This document shows positions 1 through 10,820 of a stretch of 64,000 nucleotides of DNA, one piece after another. Below the pieces are notes generated by a model. It ran no database searches and was not told the origin of the DNA. It saw only the letters and a program-made list of their open reading frames with translations. Origin of the DNA: Kitasatospora kifunensis (GTDB lineage Bacteria; Actinomycetota; Actinomycetes; Streptomycetales; Streptomycetaceae); assembly GCF_014203855.1 (NCBI RefSeq), contig NZ_JACHJV010000001.1:6820001-6884000 (forward strand), given 5' to 3'. The position numbers and the translations under genes are program-made. Positions within the stretch are counted from its first letter, which is position 1. Every line of letters starts with the position of its first letter.

Positions 1-1
1 C

Positions 2-3000
2 CCCGACGAGCCGATCGCCATCGTCGGCATGGCCTGCCGCCTGCCGGGCGGGGTGGTGACCCCGGAGGGCCTGTGGCGACTGGTCTCCGAGGGCCGGGAC
101 GCCGTCTCCGGCTTCCCGGAGGACCGCGGCTGGGACGTGGCCGGACTGTACGACGACGACCCCGAGAACATCGGGACCTCCTACGTCGATCAGGGTGGAT
201 TCCTGCACGAGGCCGGGGAGTTCGACGCCGGGTTCTTCGGCATCTCGCCGCGTGAGGCGCTGGCGATGGATCCGCAGCAGCGGCTGCTCCTTGAGACTTC
301 GTGGGAGGCGTTGGAGCGGGCCGGTATCGACCCGGCCGCGCTGAAGGGTGCGGACGTCGGGGTGTTCTCCGGTGTGATGACCCAGGGCTACGGGATTGGC
401 GGCGTCATACCGCCGGAGCTGAGCGGCTTCACCGCGACGGGCTCGGCGATGAGCGTGGCCTCGGGCCGGGTGTCGTACGTCTTCGGCTTCGAGGGCCCGG
501 CGGTGACGATCGACACCGCCTGCTCGTCCTCGCTGGTGGCGATGCACCTGGCCGGTCAGGCGCTGCGGCAGGGCGAGTGCTCGCTGGCCATCGCCAGCGG
601 TGCGACGATCATGGCGACGCCGCACACCTTCGTGGAGTTCTCGCGGCAGAAGGCGCTGGCCCCCGACGGCCGGTGCAAGGCGTTCTCCTCCGACGCGGAT
701 GGCACCGGGTGGGGCGAGGGCGTGGGTGTGGTGGTGCTGGAGCGGCTGTCGCAGGCGCGGCGCAACGGGCACCGGGTGCTGGCCGTGTTGCGGGGTTCGG
801 CGGTGAACCAGGATGGTGCGTCGAACGGTCTGACCGCGCCGAACGGTCCCTCCCAGCAGCGGGTGATCCGCAAGGCGCTGGCCAACGCGGGCCTGTCCGC
901 CGTCGAGGTGGACGCGGTGGAGGCGCACGGTACCGGGACCGCGCTGGGTGACCCGATCGAGGCGCAGGCGCTGCTGGCCACCTACGGGCGGGACCGCTCG
1001 CCGGAACTTCCGCTGTGGCTCGGCTCGGTGAAGTCCAACATCGGGCACACGCAGGCGGCGGCGGGTGTCGCGGGTGTGATCAAGATGGTCGAAGCGCTGC
1101 GCCACGGTGTGCTGCCGCCCACGCTGCACGTTGAGGCGCCGACGCCGCAGGTGGACTGGTCGGTGGGCGCGGTGGAGCTGCTGACCGAGGCGCGGGAGTG
1201 GCCGCAGGTCGGTCGGCCGCGCCGGGTGGGCGTGTCCTCGTTCGGGCTGAGCGGGACGAACGCGCACCTGATTCTGGAGCAGGCGCCGGTGGAGGAGCCG
1301 GAGTTGGCGGCGCCGGTGGGTGAGCCGGTGGGTGGTGTGGTGCCGTTGGTGGTGTCGGCTGCTTCGGCTGACTCGCTGAATGGGCAGGCTGGGCGGTTGG
1401 TGCCGGTGCTGGAGGGTGCCGATCTGGTGTCGGTGGCGGGTGGGTTGGTGTCGCGGCGTGGGGTGTTGGGTGAGCGTGCGGTGGTGGTGGCGGGTTCGCG
1501 GGAGGAGGCGTTGGCGGGGTTGGGTGCGTTGGGGCGGGGTGAGGTCAACCCTGCTCTGGTGACGGGTAGTTCGGCTGGTGTGGGTCGGACGGTGTTGGTG
1601 TTCCCGGGGCAGGGTTCGCAGTGGGTGGGTATGGGGCGGGAGTTGTTGGACTCGTCGCCGGTGTTCGCGGAGCGGGTGGGGGAGTGTTCGGCGGCGTTGG
1701 GTCGGTGGGTGGATTGGTCGTTGGAGGAGGTGTTGCGTGGTGAGGCTCCGGTGGAGTTGTTGGAGCGGGTGGATGTGGTGCAGCCGGCGAGTTTTGCGGT
1801 GATGGTGGGGTTGGCGGCGGTGTGGGCGTCGGTGGGTGTGGTGCCGGATGCGGTGGTGGGGCATTCGCAGGGTGAGATCGCGGCGGCGTGTGTGGCGGGT
1901 GCGCTGTCGTTGGAGGACGCGGCGCGGATCGTGGCGGTGCGCAGCCAGGTGATCGCCGCGAGCCTGGCCGGGCGTGGCGGGATGGCTTCGGTGGCGCTGC
2001 CCGAGGCGGATGCGCAGGCGAGGTTGGGGCGTTGGTCGGAGCGCGTGGAGGTGGCGGCGGTCAACGGTCCGTCGTCGGTGGTGATCGCCGGTGACGCCGA
2101 GGCCCTGGACGAGGCCCTGGAGGTCCTCAAGGGCGAGGGTGTGCGGGTGCGGCGGGTGGCGGTGGACTACGCCTCCCACACGCGTCATGTCGAGGCGATC
2201 GAGGAGAGTTTGGCGCGGGCGTTCGCGGAGGTTCGCAGTCAGGCGCCGCTGGTGCCGTTCTTCTCGACCGTGACCGGCGAGTGGGTGCGCGAGGCGGGCG
2301 TGCTGGACGGCGGGTACTGGTACCGCAACCTGCGCCAGCAGGTGCGCTTCGGCCCGGCGGTGGAAAGCCTGCTGGCGGAGGGGCACACGGTCTTCGTGGA
2401 GGCCAGCGCCCACCCCGTGCTGGTCCAGCCGATCAACGAGATCGTCGACGGGAGCGACGCTCTGGTGAGCGGCACGCTGCGCCGTGAGGAGGGTGGGCTG
2501 CGGCGGCTGCTGGTCTCGATGGCCGAACTCTTCGTCCGGGGTGTCGCGGTGGACTGGACCGGCGTGCTGCCGGAGGGTGCGGACAGTGCCCAGGTCGAGC
2601 TGCCGACCTACGCTTTCGATCACCAGCACTACTGGCTGCAGACCGCCCCCGCGACCGATGCTGCCTCGCTGGGGCAGACCACCGCCGACCACCCGCTGAT
2701 CGGTGCGGTGGTGGAAGTGCCGGAGACGGGTGGGGTGTTGTGCACCTCGCGGTTGTCGCTGCGGACGCATCCCTGGCTGGCGGATCACGCTGTCGGGGGA
2801 GCGGTTCTGGTGCCTGGAACCGGTCTGGTGGAGTTGGCCGTTCGCGCGGGCGATGAGCTCGGCTGCGGGACCCTCGAAGAGCTGGTGATCGAGGCTCCGC
2901 TCGTGGTGCCTGAGCAGGGTGGTGTCCGCGTGCAGGTCACCGTGGGCGGCCCGGACGAGAGCGGTGCTCGCACGGTCGGCATCTACTCCACCCGGGAGGA

Positions 3001-6000
3001 CGCCGCCGGTGACACCGGCAGTGATGCGTGGACCCGCCACGCCACCGGCACCCTGACGGCAACCGCAAAGGCCGACAAGGCTGCCCAGTTCGACTTCACC
3101 CTCTGGCCGCCCACCGGCGCCCAGCAGGTGCGTGTCAGCGGAGGCTACGACCTGCTGGCAGCGGCAGGCTACGGCTACGGGCCGACGTTCCAGGGCGTGC
3201 GAGCGGTATGGCGCCGTGGCGAGGAGCTCTTCGCCGAGATCGCCCTGCCGGAGGAACACCGGGACAGCGCCGCTCGGTTCGGCATTCACCCCGCCCTGCT
3301 GGATGCCGCGCTGCACCCCGTCATGCTGGACGTGGCGCTCGCGGACCCGGCCGGTGAGGGCAGGACGGGCGACGAGTCCGAGGTGCATCTGCCCTTCGGT
3401 TGGAACGGGCTGCGCCTGCACGCGGCCGGCGCCTCGGCGCTGCGGGTACGACTCGTGCAGTCCGCCGCGCACACCCTGTCGCTCGAAGCCGCCGATGAGA
3501 CCGGCGGGCCGGTGCTGACCTTGCAGTCGCTGGTCTCCCGCGCCGTCTCCGCCGAGCAGTTGGGTGGGGCGGCGGCCGAGGAGAGTCGCGACTCGCTTTT
3601 CCGGGTGGACTGGACCGAGTTGCCCGGGGTGTCCACGGTGGGCCTGGAACTGCCGCCGGCCTGGGTGCCGGTGACCGCTCCGGAGCAGGTGGCCATGTTG
3701 ACCAACGGCTCGGGCGTGCCCCCCGTCGTCGTCCTGGACGCGGTCGGGGACGAGCCTGGCGACAGCGCGGACGGCGGCGCGGCGCTTGCGCTGACGAGCC
3801 GGGTGCTGGACATCGTGCAGGCCTGGCTGGCCAACCCGGGCCTGGACATGGCCCGGCTGGTGGTGGCCACCAGGGGTGCGGTGCCCGCCGATGGCGACGC
3901 CACGGTGACGGACCCGGCCGGGGCTGCCGTGTGGGGTCTGATCCGGGTGGCCCAGGCGGAGAACCCGGACCGGATCGTCCTGCTCGACACCGACGCGCCC
4001 GTCGGGGTGGACGTCGAGCCGGTGCTCGCCGCCGTGCTGGCCACCGGTGAGCCCCAGGTCGCGGTGCGCGGCACCAAGGTGTTCGTGCCCCGGATCGCCC
4101 GGTCCGTCGTGACGGCCGACCACACCCCCGCCGACTCGGTGGCCTTCGATCCGGCGGGGACGGTGCTGATCACCGGCGGCACCGGCACGCTGGGCGCGAT
4201 GGTGGCCCGGCGGCTGGTGACCCGGTACGGGGTGCGTCAGTTGGTGTTGGTCAGTCGGCGTGGCCTGGAGGCCGATGGGGCACGGGAGTTGGTGGCTGAG
4301 CTGACCGAGCTCGGGGCCTCTTCGGTGTCGGTCACGGCCTGCGATGTCGCGGACCGGGAGGCGGTGGCGGCGCTGCTGGCCGCCGTTCCGGCCGAGCACC
4401 CGTTGACCGGTGTGGTGCACACGGCGGGCGTCCTGGACGACGGTGTGATCGGTGCGTTGACGCCGGAGCGGTTGGCGTACGTGTTCGGGCCGAAGGTTGA
4501 CGCGGTGCGGCACCTGGACGAGCTCACCCGTGAACTGGCGCCGGAGCTACGGGCGTTCATCGTCTTCTCGTCCGCGGCCGGCGTGTTCGGGTCGGCGGGC
4601 CAGGGCAACTACGCGGCGGCCAATGCCTACGTGGACGCGGTCGCGCAGCGGCGTCGCGCGGCGGGCCTGCCGGGCCTGTCCCTGGCATGGGGTCTGTGGG
4701 AGCAGGCCACCGCCATGACCGCCCACCTGGACACCACCGACGAGGCCCGAGTGAGCCGGAGCCGGAGCCAGACCCTGGCGTCGGGCGAGGGCATGGAGCT
4801 GTTCGACGCGGCGCTGCGAACCGACGAGGCACTGCTGGTGCCGATCAAGTTGGACCTGCGGGCCATGCGTGCCGACGCGGCGGCCGGTCGCGAAGTGCAG
4901 CCCCTGATGCGGGGGTTGGTCCGGGCGAGCCGCCAAGCCGCGCGGACGGCCGCAGCAGGCGACACCACGGGTGTCCTGGCCGGTCGACTTGCCGGGCTGG
5001 CGGCGGCCGAGCAGGAGGCCCTGCTGTTGGACCTGGTCCGTACCCACGCGGCAACTGTGCTGGGACACACGGGTCCTGAGGGAGTCAAGACCGACACGGC
5101 GTTCCGCGATTCCGGCTTCGACTCGCTCACCTCTGTCGAGCTGCGCAACCGGCTGCGCGATGCCACCGGCCTGAAGCTGCCCGCCACGGTCGTCTTCGAC
5201 CACCCGACCCCGCTCGCGCTCGCCCGCCACCTGCTCGCCGAGCTCGGGGAATCGACCCAGAGCGCGAGCGCGGCGGTACCGACCATGGCGACGACTACGG
5301 CGTCCGACCCCACGGAGCCGATCGCGATCGTGGGGATGGCGTGCCGGCTGCCGGGCGGTGTCAGCAGCCCGGAGGACCTGTGGCGGTTGGTGGTTGAGGG
5401 CCGGGACGCGATGTCCGGGTTCCCGCAGGACCGGGGCTGGGACCTGGACGGTCTCTTCGACTCCGATCCCGACAAGGCCGGCACCTCCTACGTCGACCAG
5501 GGCGGATTCCTGCACGAGGCCGGTCTCTTCGACGGGGGCTTCTTCGGCATCTCGCCGCGTGAGGCGCTGGCGATGGACCCGCAGCAGCGGCTGCTCCTGG
5601 AGACCTCGTGGGAGGCGCTGGAGCGGGCCGGGATCGACCCGGCCTCGCTCAAGGGCACGGATGTCGGCGTCTTCTCCGGTGTGATGGGCCAGGGCTACGG
5701 CTCGGGCAGCGAGGTGCCCGCAGAGCTGGAGGGCTTCGTCACGACCGGCGCCGGCAGCAGCGTGGCGTCGGGACGGGTGTCGTACGTGTTCGGTTTCGAG
5801 GGCCCGGCGGTGACGATCGACACGGCGTGTTCCTCGTCGCTGGTGGCGATGCACCTGGCGGCGCAGTCGCTGCGGCAGGGCGAGTGCTCACTGGCTCTCG
5901 CCAGTGGCGCGGCCGTCATGACCAGCCCCGGCGCCTTCGTGCAGTTCTCGCGGCAGCGGGGTCTGGCGGCCGACGGTCGGTGCAAGTCGTACGCGGAGGC

Positions 6001-9000
6001 GGCTGATGGCACGGGGTGGGCCGAGGGCGCGGGCGTGGTGGTGCTGGAGCGGCTCTCGGAGGCGCGGCGCAACGGGCACCGGGTGCTGGCGGTGGTGCGG
6101 GGTTCGGCGGTGAACCAGGATGGTGCGTCGAATGGTCTGACGGCGCCGAACGGGCCGTCGCAGCAGCGGGTGATCCGCAAGGCGCTGGCCAACGCGGGCC
6201 TGTCGACGGCCGAGGTGGATGTGGTGGAGGGCCACGGCACCGGCACCGTGCTGGGCGACCCGATCGAGGCGCAGGCGCTGCTGGCCACCTATGGGCGCGA
6301 CCGTGACCCGGAGCAGCCGCTGTGGTTGGGCTCGCTGAAGTCGAACATCGGGCACACCCAGGCCGCCTCGGGCGTGGCCGGTGTGATCAAGATGGTGGAG
6401 GCGCTGCGTCACGCGGTGCTGCCTCCCACGCTGCACGTCGACGCGCCGTCCTCGCAGGTCGACTGGACGATGGGCGCCGTCGAGCTGCTCACGGAGGCTC
6501 GCGAGTGGCCCGAGATGGGTCGGCCCCGCCGAGTGGGCGTCTCCTCGTTCGGGCTGAGCGGGACGAATGCGCACCTGATTCTGGAGCAGGCGCCGGAGGT
6601 TGCCGAGGATGCTTCAGATGCTGAGGTGGTGCGGCCGGCGGGTGGTGTGGTGCCGTTGGTGGTGTCGGCGAAGAGTGTGGGGTCGTTGGCGGGGCAGGCT
6701 GGGCGGTTGGTGTCGCTGGTGGGTGGGGCTTCGGATGTGGTGTCGGTGGCTGGTGGGTTGGTGTCGCGGCGTGGGGTGTTGGGTGAGCGTGCGGTGGTGG
6801 TGGCGGGGTCGCGGGAGGAGGCGTTGGCGGGGTTGGGTGCGTTGGCGGCTGGTGAGGCTAGTCCGTGGGTGGTGAGGGGGAGTTCGACTGGTGTGGGTCG
6901 GACGGTGGTGGTGTTTCCGGGTCAGGGTTCGCAGCGGGTTGGTATGGGTGGGGAGTTGTATGGGTTGTATCCGGTGTTCGCGCAGGCCTTGGATGAGGTG
7001 TGTGCGGCGTTGGATGAGCGGTTGTCGGGGTGGGTGGAGCATTCGGTCAAGGATGTGATCCTGGGTGTGGTTGGTGAGGGGGTGTTGGATCGGACGGTGT
7101 TCACGCAGGCGGGGTTGTTTGCGGTGGAGACGGCGTTGTTCCGGTTGGTGGAGTCGTGGGGTGTGCGTCCGGATGCGGTGATGGGTCACTCGATTGGTGA
7201 GCTGACTGCGGCGCATGTGGCGGGGGTGTTGTCGTTGGGTGATGCGGCGGCGGTGGTGGCTGCGCGGGGTCGGTTGATGCAGGCGTTGCCGTCGGGTGGT
7301 GCGATGGTGGCGGTGGCGGCCAGCGAGGCCGAGGTGGCCGGGCTGCTGGGTGAAGTCGAGGGTGTGGATGTGGCGGCGGTGAACGGGCCGTCGTCGGTGG
7401 TGCTCTCGGGTGACGAGCAGGCGGTGCTCGCTGTAGCGGCGCGACTTGGGGAGCAGGGTCGCAAGACGAAGCGTCTGGTGGTGTCGCATGCGTTCCACTC
7501 GGCTCTGATGGAGCCGATGTTGGAGGAGTTCGCGGCGGTGCTGTCCGAAGTGGCGTGGGGTGAAGCGCGGTTCCCGGTCATCTCGAATGTCACGGGTCGG
7601 GTGGCGGAGCCGGGTCAGTTGGCTGATCCGCAGTACTGGGTGCGGCATGTGCGCCGCCCGGTTCGGTTCGCCGACGGCGTCGCGGCGGCGGGCGGCGATG
7701 TGTTCGTCGAGCTCGGCCCCGGTGCCGCGCTGAGCAGCGTGGTGGGCGAGACCCTCGACGGCCAGGCGACCTGCGTGCCCGCGCTGCGCGACGGCCGCCC
7801 CGAGGCGCAGACGCTCCTTACCGTCGTGGCCGAACTCTTCGTCCGGGGCAACGCGGTGGACTGGGCCAAGACGCTCCCCATCGGCGCCGATGCCGCCCAC
7901 GTCGACCTGCCGACCTACGCCTTCGACCACCAGCACTACTGGCTCCAGACCGCCCAGGCCACCGATGCCGCCTCGCTGGGCCAGAGCAGGGCGAATCACC
8001 CCCTGCTCGGCGCGGTGGTGCAACTGCCGCAGTCCGACGGGCTCGTCTTCACCTCGCGCCTCTCGCTGCGCACGCACGCGTGGCTGGCCGATCACGCAGT
8101 CGGGGGAGTGGTGTTGCTCCCCGGTGCCGGGTTGGTCGAGTTGGCGGTTCGGGCCGGTGACGAGGTCGGTTGCGGAAGCCTCGAGGGACTGGTCATCGAG
8201 GCGCCGCTGGTGGTCCCCGAGCACGGCGGTGTCCGCGTTCAGGTGGCCGTCGGCGGCCGGGACGACCGGGGCTCGCGCACGGTGGAGATCTACTCCGCCC
8301 GCGAGGACACAACAACGGACGCGGACGCCTGGACCCGTCACGCCACCGGCACTCTGACCGCGACCCCGAAGGCCCCCACCGCCGCGCAGTTCGACTTCAC
8401 CGCCTGGCCCCCGCCCGGCGCCCAGCGGATCGAGGTCGACGGACTCCACACCGAGCTGGTTCGGCACGGTTACGAGCACGGCCCGGCCTTCCAGGGCCTG
8501 CGGGCGGCGTGGCGGCGCGGCGAGGAGTTCTTCGCCGAGGTCGCCCTGCCGGAGGAGCGGCGCGGGGAAGCAGCTCGGTTCGGCCTTCACCCCGCCCTGC
8601 TCGACGCTGCCCTGCACCCGGCACTGCAGGACGCCGTGGCGGCCGACGACGAGCGACTGTGGCTGCCGCTGGAGTGGAACGGGCTGTCGCTGCACGCCGT
8701 CGGCGCCTCGGTGCTTCGGGTGCGGCTGGCCCGGTCCGCCCCGGACGCGCTGTCGCTGTCGGCGGCCGACGAGGCTGGTGGCCTGGTTCTGACGGCGGAC
8801 TCGGTGACCCTTCTGCCGCTCTCCGTGGAGCGGTTGGCGGCTGCGGCGGGTTCGGCGGCTGACGACGGACTCTTCCGGGTGGACTGGACCGCGCTGTCCC
8901 AACTGCCCCTCCAGGCCGCCGAGCCGTCGCCGAGCTGGGCGACCGTGACCACCGCGGCGGATCTCGTCGCACTGACTGAGCGTCAGACAGTGCCCCCTGT

Positions 9001-10750
9001 AGTGCTGCTGGAGGCCGTCGCAGCAGACCGGAGCGAGACCGCCGTCCTGGAGCTGGCCTCCCGCGTGCTGGCGGTCACGCAGTCCTGGCTGGCTGACGAG
9101 GCCCTTGAGGACTCCCGCCTCGTTGTTCACACCAAGGGTGCCGTGCCCGCCGGCGGCGACGCCGCGGTCACCGACCCGGCTGGTGCCGCGATCTGGGGCC
9201 TGGTCCGCGCGGCCCAGGCGGAGAACCCCGACCGGATCGTCCTGCTCGACACGGATGACGCCGCAACCGCTGCTGTGGAGTCGCTGTTGGGCGCGGTGCT
9301 GGCCTCCGACGAGCCGCAGTTGGCGGTGCGTGGCTCGGCGCTGTACGTGCCGCGCTTGGTGCGGGCCGTCGCTGACCAGAGCGCGGACGCGGGCTCGGAG
9401 CCGGTCCTCGATCCGTCGGGGACGGTTCTGGTCACCGGCGGCACCGGGGCGTTGGGCGCGCTGGTCGCTCGCCACCTGGTCACGCGGCACGGCGTACGCC
9501 ATCTCGTCCTGGCCGGCCGGCGCGGACCGGACGCCGACGGTGCTGCGGAACTCGCAGCTGAGCTTGGCGAGTTGGGGGCCGCCGTATCGGTGGTGGCGTG
9601 CGATGTCACCGACCGGGACGCGGTCGCCGCCCTGCTGGCCGCCGTGCCGGATCAGCACCCGCTGACCGGAGTCGTGCACGCCGCCCGGGTCTTCGACGCG
9701 GGATTGATCGCGGAGGTGGACCCGGACCGGCTGGCACGGGTTCTGGCGCCGAAGGCGACAGCCGTCCGGCACCTGGACGAGCTCACCCGCGAACTGGCCC
9801 CGCAGCTGGCCGCGTTCGTCCTGATGTCCTCGGCCTCCTCCGTCTTCCTGGGCGCGGGTACCGGTGGCTACGCTGCCGCAAACGCCTACCTGGACGCGGT
9901 GGCCCACCAGCGCCGCGCGGTGGGCCTGCCGGCCGCTTCGCTGGCCTGGGGCCCGTGGGCGCAGAACACCGGGACGGACCTCGCGGCGGGGGAGTCGGGA
10001 GCAGAGCGGAGCGGCCGACGCAGCGGCGTGCAGCCCTTGACGGCGGCGGAGGGCATGGAGTTGTTCGACGCGGCCCTGCGCACCGGCGAGGCACTGGTCG
10101 TCCCGGCCAAGGTGGACCTGCGGTCGCTGCGAGCCGACGCCGCACTCGGTGGCGGAGTTCCGCCGTTGCTGCGGGCCCTGGTGCGCAGTGGACGGCAGGC
10201 GGTGCGAGCGGCCGCCGGTGACGGTGGTGACGGACTGGCCCGTCGGCTGGCCGGGTTGGCGTCGGCCGAGCAGCAGGCGCTGCTGCTGGAGCTGGTGCGC
10301 GGCCAGGTGGCGATCGTCCTCGGTCACGCCGGGGCGGAGCAGGTCGGGCCGGAAACGGCGTTCAAGGACGCCGGCTTCGACTCGCTCACCTCCGTCGAAC
10401 TGCGAAACCGTCTGCGCGAGGCGACAGGGCTGAGCCTGCCGGCCACGGTCGTCTTCGACTACCCCGCACCGCTGGCCCTGGCGCACTACCTGCACGACCG
10501 GCTCGACCCCGACGCCGAGTCCGCGGCCACCTCGCATCCGCTGCTGCTCGAACTGAGCAAGCTGGAGGCGATGTTGGCCCAGACACCGCCCGGCGACTCG
10601 GCCCGCGACCAGGTTGCCACTCGGCTCCAGGGCCTGCTGGCCAACTGGTCCGCGGCGAACGGCACTTCGGCCGCCGAGTCGCAGATCGACTACGACACCG
10701 CCTCCGACGACGAGCTGTTCGACCTCATCGACACGGAGTTCGGCCAGTAG
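2..10750 (+). CDS. Type I modular ansamycin PKS, 5'-truncated, modules A and B
   Basis: Extends an AHBA-primed polyketide chain by two units. The frame is open from base 2, so the start lies upstream; residues here count from base 2 (3582 visible). Module A: KS 1-425 (Cys174, TACSSS), AT about 528-830 (Ser622, GHSQGE plus YASH, methylmalonyl type), DH 897-1175 (His929, intact HxxxGxxxxP, YGP at 1059), KR 1380-1570 (TGGTGxLG, LDD, catalytic Tyr), ACP Ser1708. Module B: KS Cys1943, AT Ser2397 (GHSIGE plus HAFH, malonyl type), DH His2698 with HGP instead of YGP at 2826, KR 3138-3330 with FDA in place of LDD, ACP Ser3461. The last 70 residues are a helical, acidic docking tail. No ER domain. The residues before the first KS (PDEPIAIVG) resemble module-to-module linkers rather than an N-terminal docking helix, so at least one more module probably lies upstream in the same protein. 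Confidence 0.96.
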   Translation, partial: PDEPIAIVGMACRLPGGVVTPEGLWRLVSEGRDAVSGFPEDRGWDVAGLYDDDPENIGTSYVDQGGFLHEAGEFDAGFFGISPREALAMDPQQRLLLETSWEALERAGIDPAALKGADVGVFSGVMTQGYGIGGVIPPELSGFTATGSAMSVASGRVSYVFGFEGPAVTIDTACSSSLVAMHLAGQALRQGECSLAIASGATIMATPHTFVEFSRQKALAPDGRCKAFSSDADGTGWGEGVGVVVLERLSQARRNGHRVLAVLRGSAVNQDGASNGLTAPNGPSQQRVIRKALANAGLSAVEVDAVEAHGTGTALGDPIEAQALLATYGRDRSPELPLWLGSVKSNIGHTQAAAGVAGVIKMVEALRHGVLPPTLHVEAPTPQVDWSVGAVELLTEAREWPQVGRPRRVGVSSFGLSGTNAHLILEQAPVEEPELAAPVGEPVGGVVPLVVSAASADSLNGQAGRLVPVLEGADLVSVAGGLVSRRGVLGERAVVVAGSREEALAGLGALGRGEVNPALVTGSSAGVGRTVLVFPGQGSQWVGMGRELLDSSPVFAERVGECSAALGRWVDWSLEEVLRGEAPVELLERVDVVQPASFAVMVGLAAVWASVGVVPDAVVGHSQGEIAAACVAGALSLEDAARIVAVRSQVIAASLAGRGGMASVALPEADAQARLGRWSERVEVAAVNGPSSVVIAGDAEALDEALEVLKGEGVRVRRVAVDYASHTRHVEAIEESLARAFAEVRSQAPLVPFFSTVTGEWVREAGVLDGGYWYRNLRQQVRFGPAVESLLAEGHTVFVEASAHPVLVQPINEIVDGSDALVSGTLRREEGGLRRLLVSMAELFVRGVAVDWTGVLPEGADSAQVELPTYAFDHQHYWLQTAPATDAASLGQTTADHPLIGAVVEVPETGGVLCTSRLSLRTHPWLADHAVGGAVLVPGTGLVELAVRAGDELGCGTLEELVIEAPLVVPEQGGVRVQVTVGGPDESGARTVGIYSTREDAAGDTGSDAWTRHATGTLTATAKADKAAQFDFTLWPPTGAQQVRVSGGYDLLAAAGYGYGPTFQGVRAVWRRGEELFAEIALPEEHRDSAARFGIHPALLDAALHPVMLDVALADPAGEGRTGDESEVHLPFGWNGLRLHAAGASALRVRLVQSAAHTLSLEAADETGGPVLTLQSLVSRAVSAEQLGGAAAEESRDSLFRVDWTELPGVSTVGLELPPAWVPVTAPEQVAMLTNGSGVPPVVVLDAVGDEPGDSADGGAALALTSRVLDIVQAWLANPGLDMARLVVATRGAVPADGDATVTDPAGAAVWGLIRVAQAENPDRIVLLDTDAPVGVDVEPVLAAVLATGEPQVAVRGTKVFVPRIARSVVTADHTPADSVAFDPAGTVLITGGTGTLGAMVARRLVTRYGVRQLVLVSRRGLEADGARELVAELTELGASSVSVTACDVADREAVAALLAAVPAEHPLTGVVHTAGVLDDGVIGALTPERLAYVFGPKVDAVRHLDELTRELAPELRAFIVFSSAAGVFGSAGQGNYAAANAYVDAVAQRRRAAGLPGLSLAWGLWEQATAMTAHLDTTDEARVSRSRSQTLASGEGMELFDAALRTDEALLVPIKLDLRAMRADAAAGREVQPLMRGLVRASRQAARTAAAGDTTGVLAGRLAGLAAAEQEALLLDLVRTHAATVLGHTGPEGVKTDTAFRDSGFDSLTSVELRNRLRDATGLKLPATVVFDHPTPLALARHLLAELGESTQSASAAVPTMATTTASDPTEPIAIVGMACRLPGGVSSPEDLWRLVVEGRDAMSGFPQDRGWDLDGLFDSDPDKAGTSYVDQGGFLHEAGLFDGGFFGISPREALAMDPQQRLLLETSWEALERAGIDPASLKGTDVGVFSGVMGQGYGSGSEVPAELEGFVTTGAGSSVASGRVSYVFGFEGPAVTIDTACSSSLVAMHLAAQSLRQGECSLALASGAAVMTSPGAFVQFSRQRGLAADGRCKSYAEAADGTGWAEGAGVVVLERLSEARRNGHRVLAVVRGSAVNQDGASNGLTAPNGPSQQRVIRKALANAGLSTAEVDVVEGHGTGTVLGDPIEAQALLATYGRDRDPEQPLWLGSLKSNIGHTQAASGVAGVIKMVEALRHAVLPPTLHVDAPSSQVDWTMGAVELLTEAREWPEMGRPRRVGVSSFGLSGTNAHLILEQAPEVAEDASDAEVVRPAGGVVPLVVSAKSVGSLAGQAGRLVSLVGGASDVVSVAGGLVSRRGVLGERAVVVAGSREEALAGLGALAAGEASPWVVRGSSTGVGRTVVVFPGQGSQRVGMGGELYGLYPVFAQALDEVCAALDERLSGWVEHSVKDVILGVVGEGVLDRTVFTQAGLFAVETALFRLVESWGVRPDAVMGHSIGELTAAHVAGVLSLGDAAAVVAARGRLMQALPSGGAMVAVAASEAEVAGLLGEVEGVDVAAVNGPSSVVLSGDEQAVLAVAARLGEQGRKTKRLVVSHAFHSALMEPMLEEFAAVLSEVAWGEARFPVISNVTGRVAEPGQLADPQYWVRHVRRPVRFADGVAAAGGDVFVELGPGAALSSVVGETLDGQATCVPALRDGRPEAQTLLTVVAELFVRGNAVDWAKTLPIGADAAHVDLPTYAFDHQHYWLQTAQATDAASLGQSRANHPLLGAVVQLPQSDGLVFTSRLSLRTHAWLADHAVGGVVLLPGAGLVELAVRAGDEVGCGSLEGLVIEAPLVVPEHGGVRVQVAVGGRDDRGSRTVEIYSAREDTTTDADAWTRHATGTLTATPKAPTAAQFDFTAWPPPGAQRIEVDGLHTELVRHGYEHGPAFQGLRAAWRRGEEFFAEVALPEERRGEAARFGLHPALLDAALHPALQDAVAADDERLWLPLEWNGLSLHAVGASVLRVRLARSAPDALSLSAADEAGGLVLTADSVTLLPLSVERLAAAAGSAADDGLFRVDWTALSQLPLQAAEPSPSWATVTTAADLVALTERQTVPPVVLLEAVAADRSETAVLELASRVLAVTQSWLADEALEDSRLVVHTKGAVPAGGDAAVTDPAGAAIWGLVRAAQAENPDRIVLLDTDDAATAAVESLLGAVLASDEPQLAVRGSALYVPRLVRAVADQSADAGSEPVLDPSGTVLVTGGTGALGALVARHLVTRHGVRHLVLAGRRGPDADGAAELAAELGELGAAVSVVACDVTDRDAVAALLAAVPDQHPLTGVVHAARVFDAGLIAEVDPDRLARVLAPKATAVRHLDELTRELAPQLAAFVLMSSASSVFLGAGTGGYAAANAYLDAVAHQRRAVGLPAASLAWGPWAQNTGTDLAAGESGAERSGRRSGVQPLTAAEGMELFDAALRTGEALVVPAKVDLRSLRADAALGGGVPPLLRALVRSGRQAVRAAAGDGGDGLARRLAGLASAEQQALLLELVRGQVAIVLGHAGAEQVGPETAFKDAGFDSLTSVELRNRLREATGLSLPATVVFDYPAPLALAHYLHDRLDPDAESAATSHPLLLELSKLEAMLAQTPPGDSARDQVATRLQGLLANWSAANGTSAAESQIDYDTASDDELFDLIDTEFGQ

Positions 10751-10820
10751 CCGCCGCCCGCCGGCCCTTCGACCCGCAGCTCACCCGACGCCTTAGCACC
10801 TCTCTAGGAGCCGAACTTCG

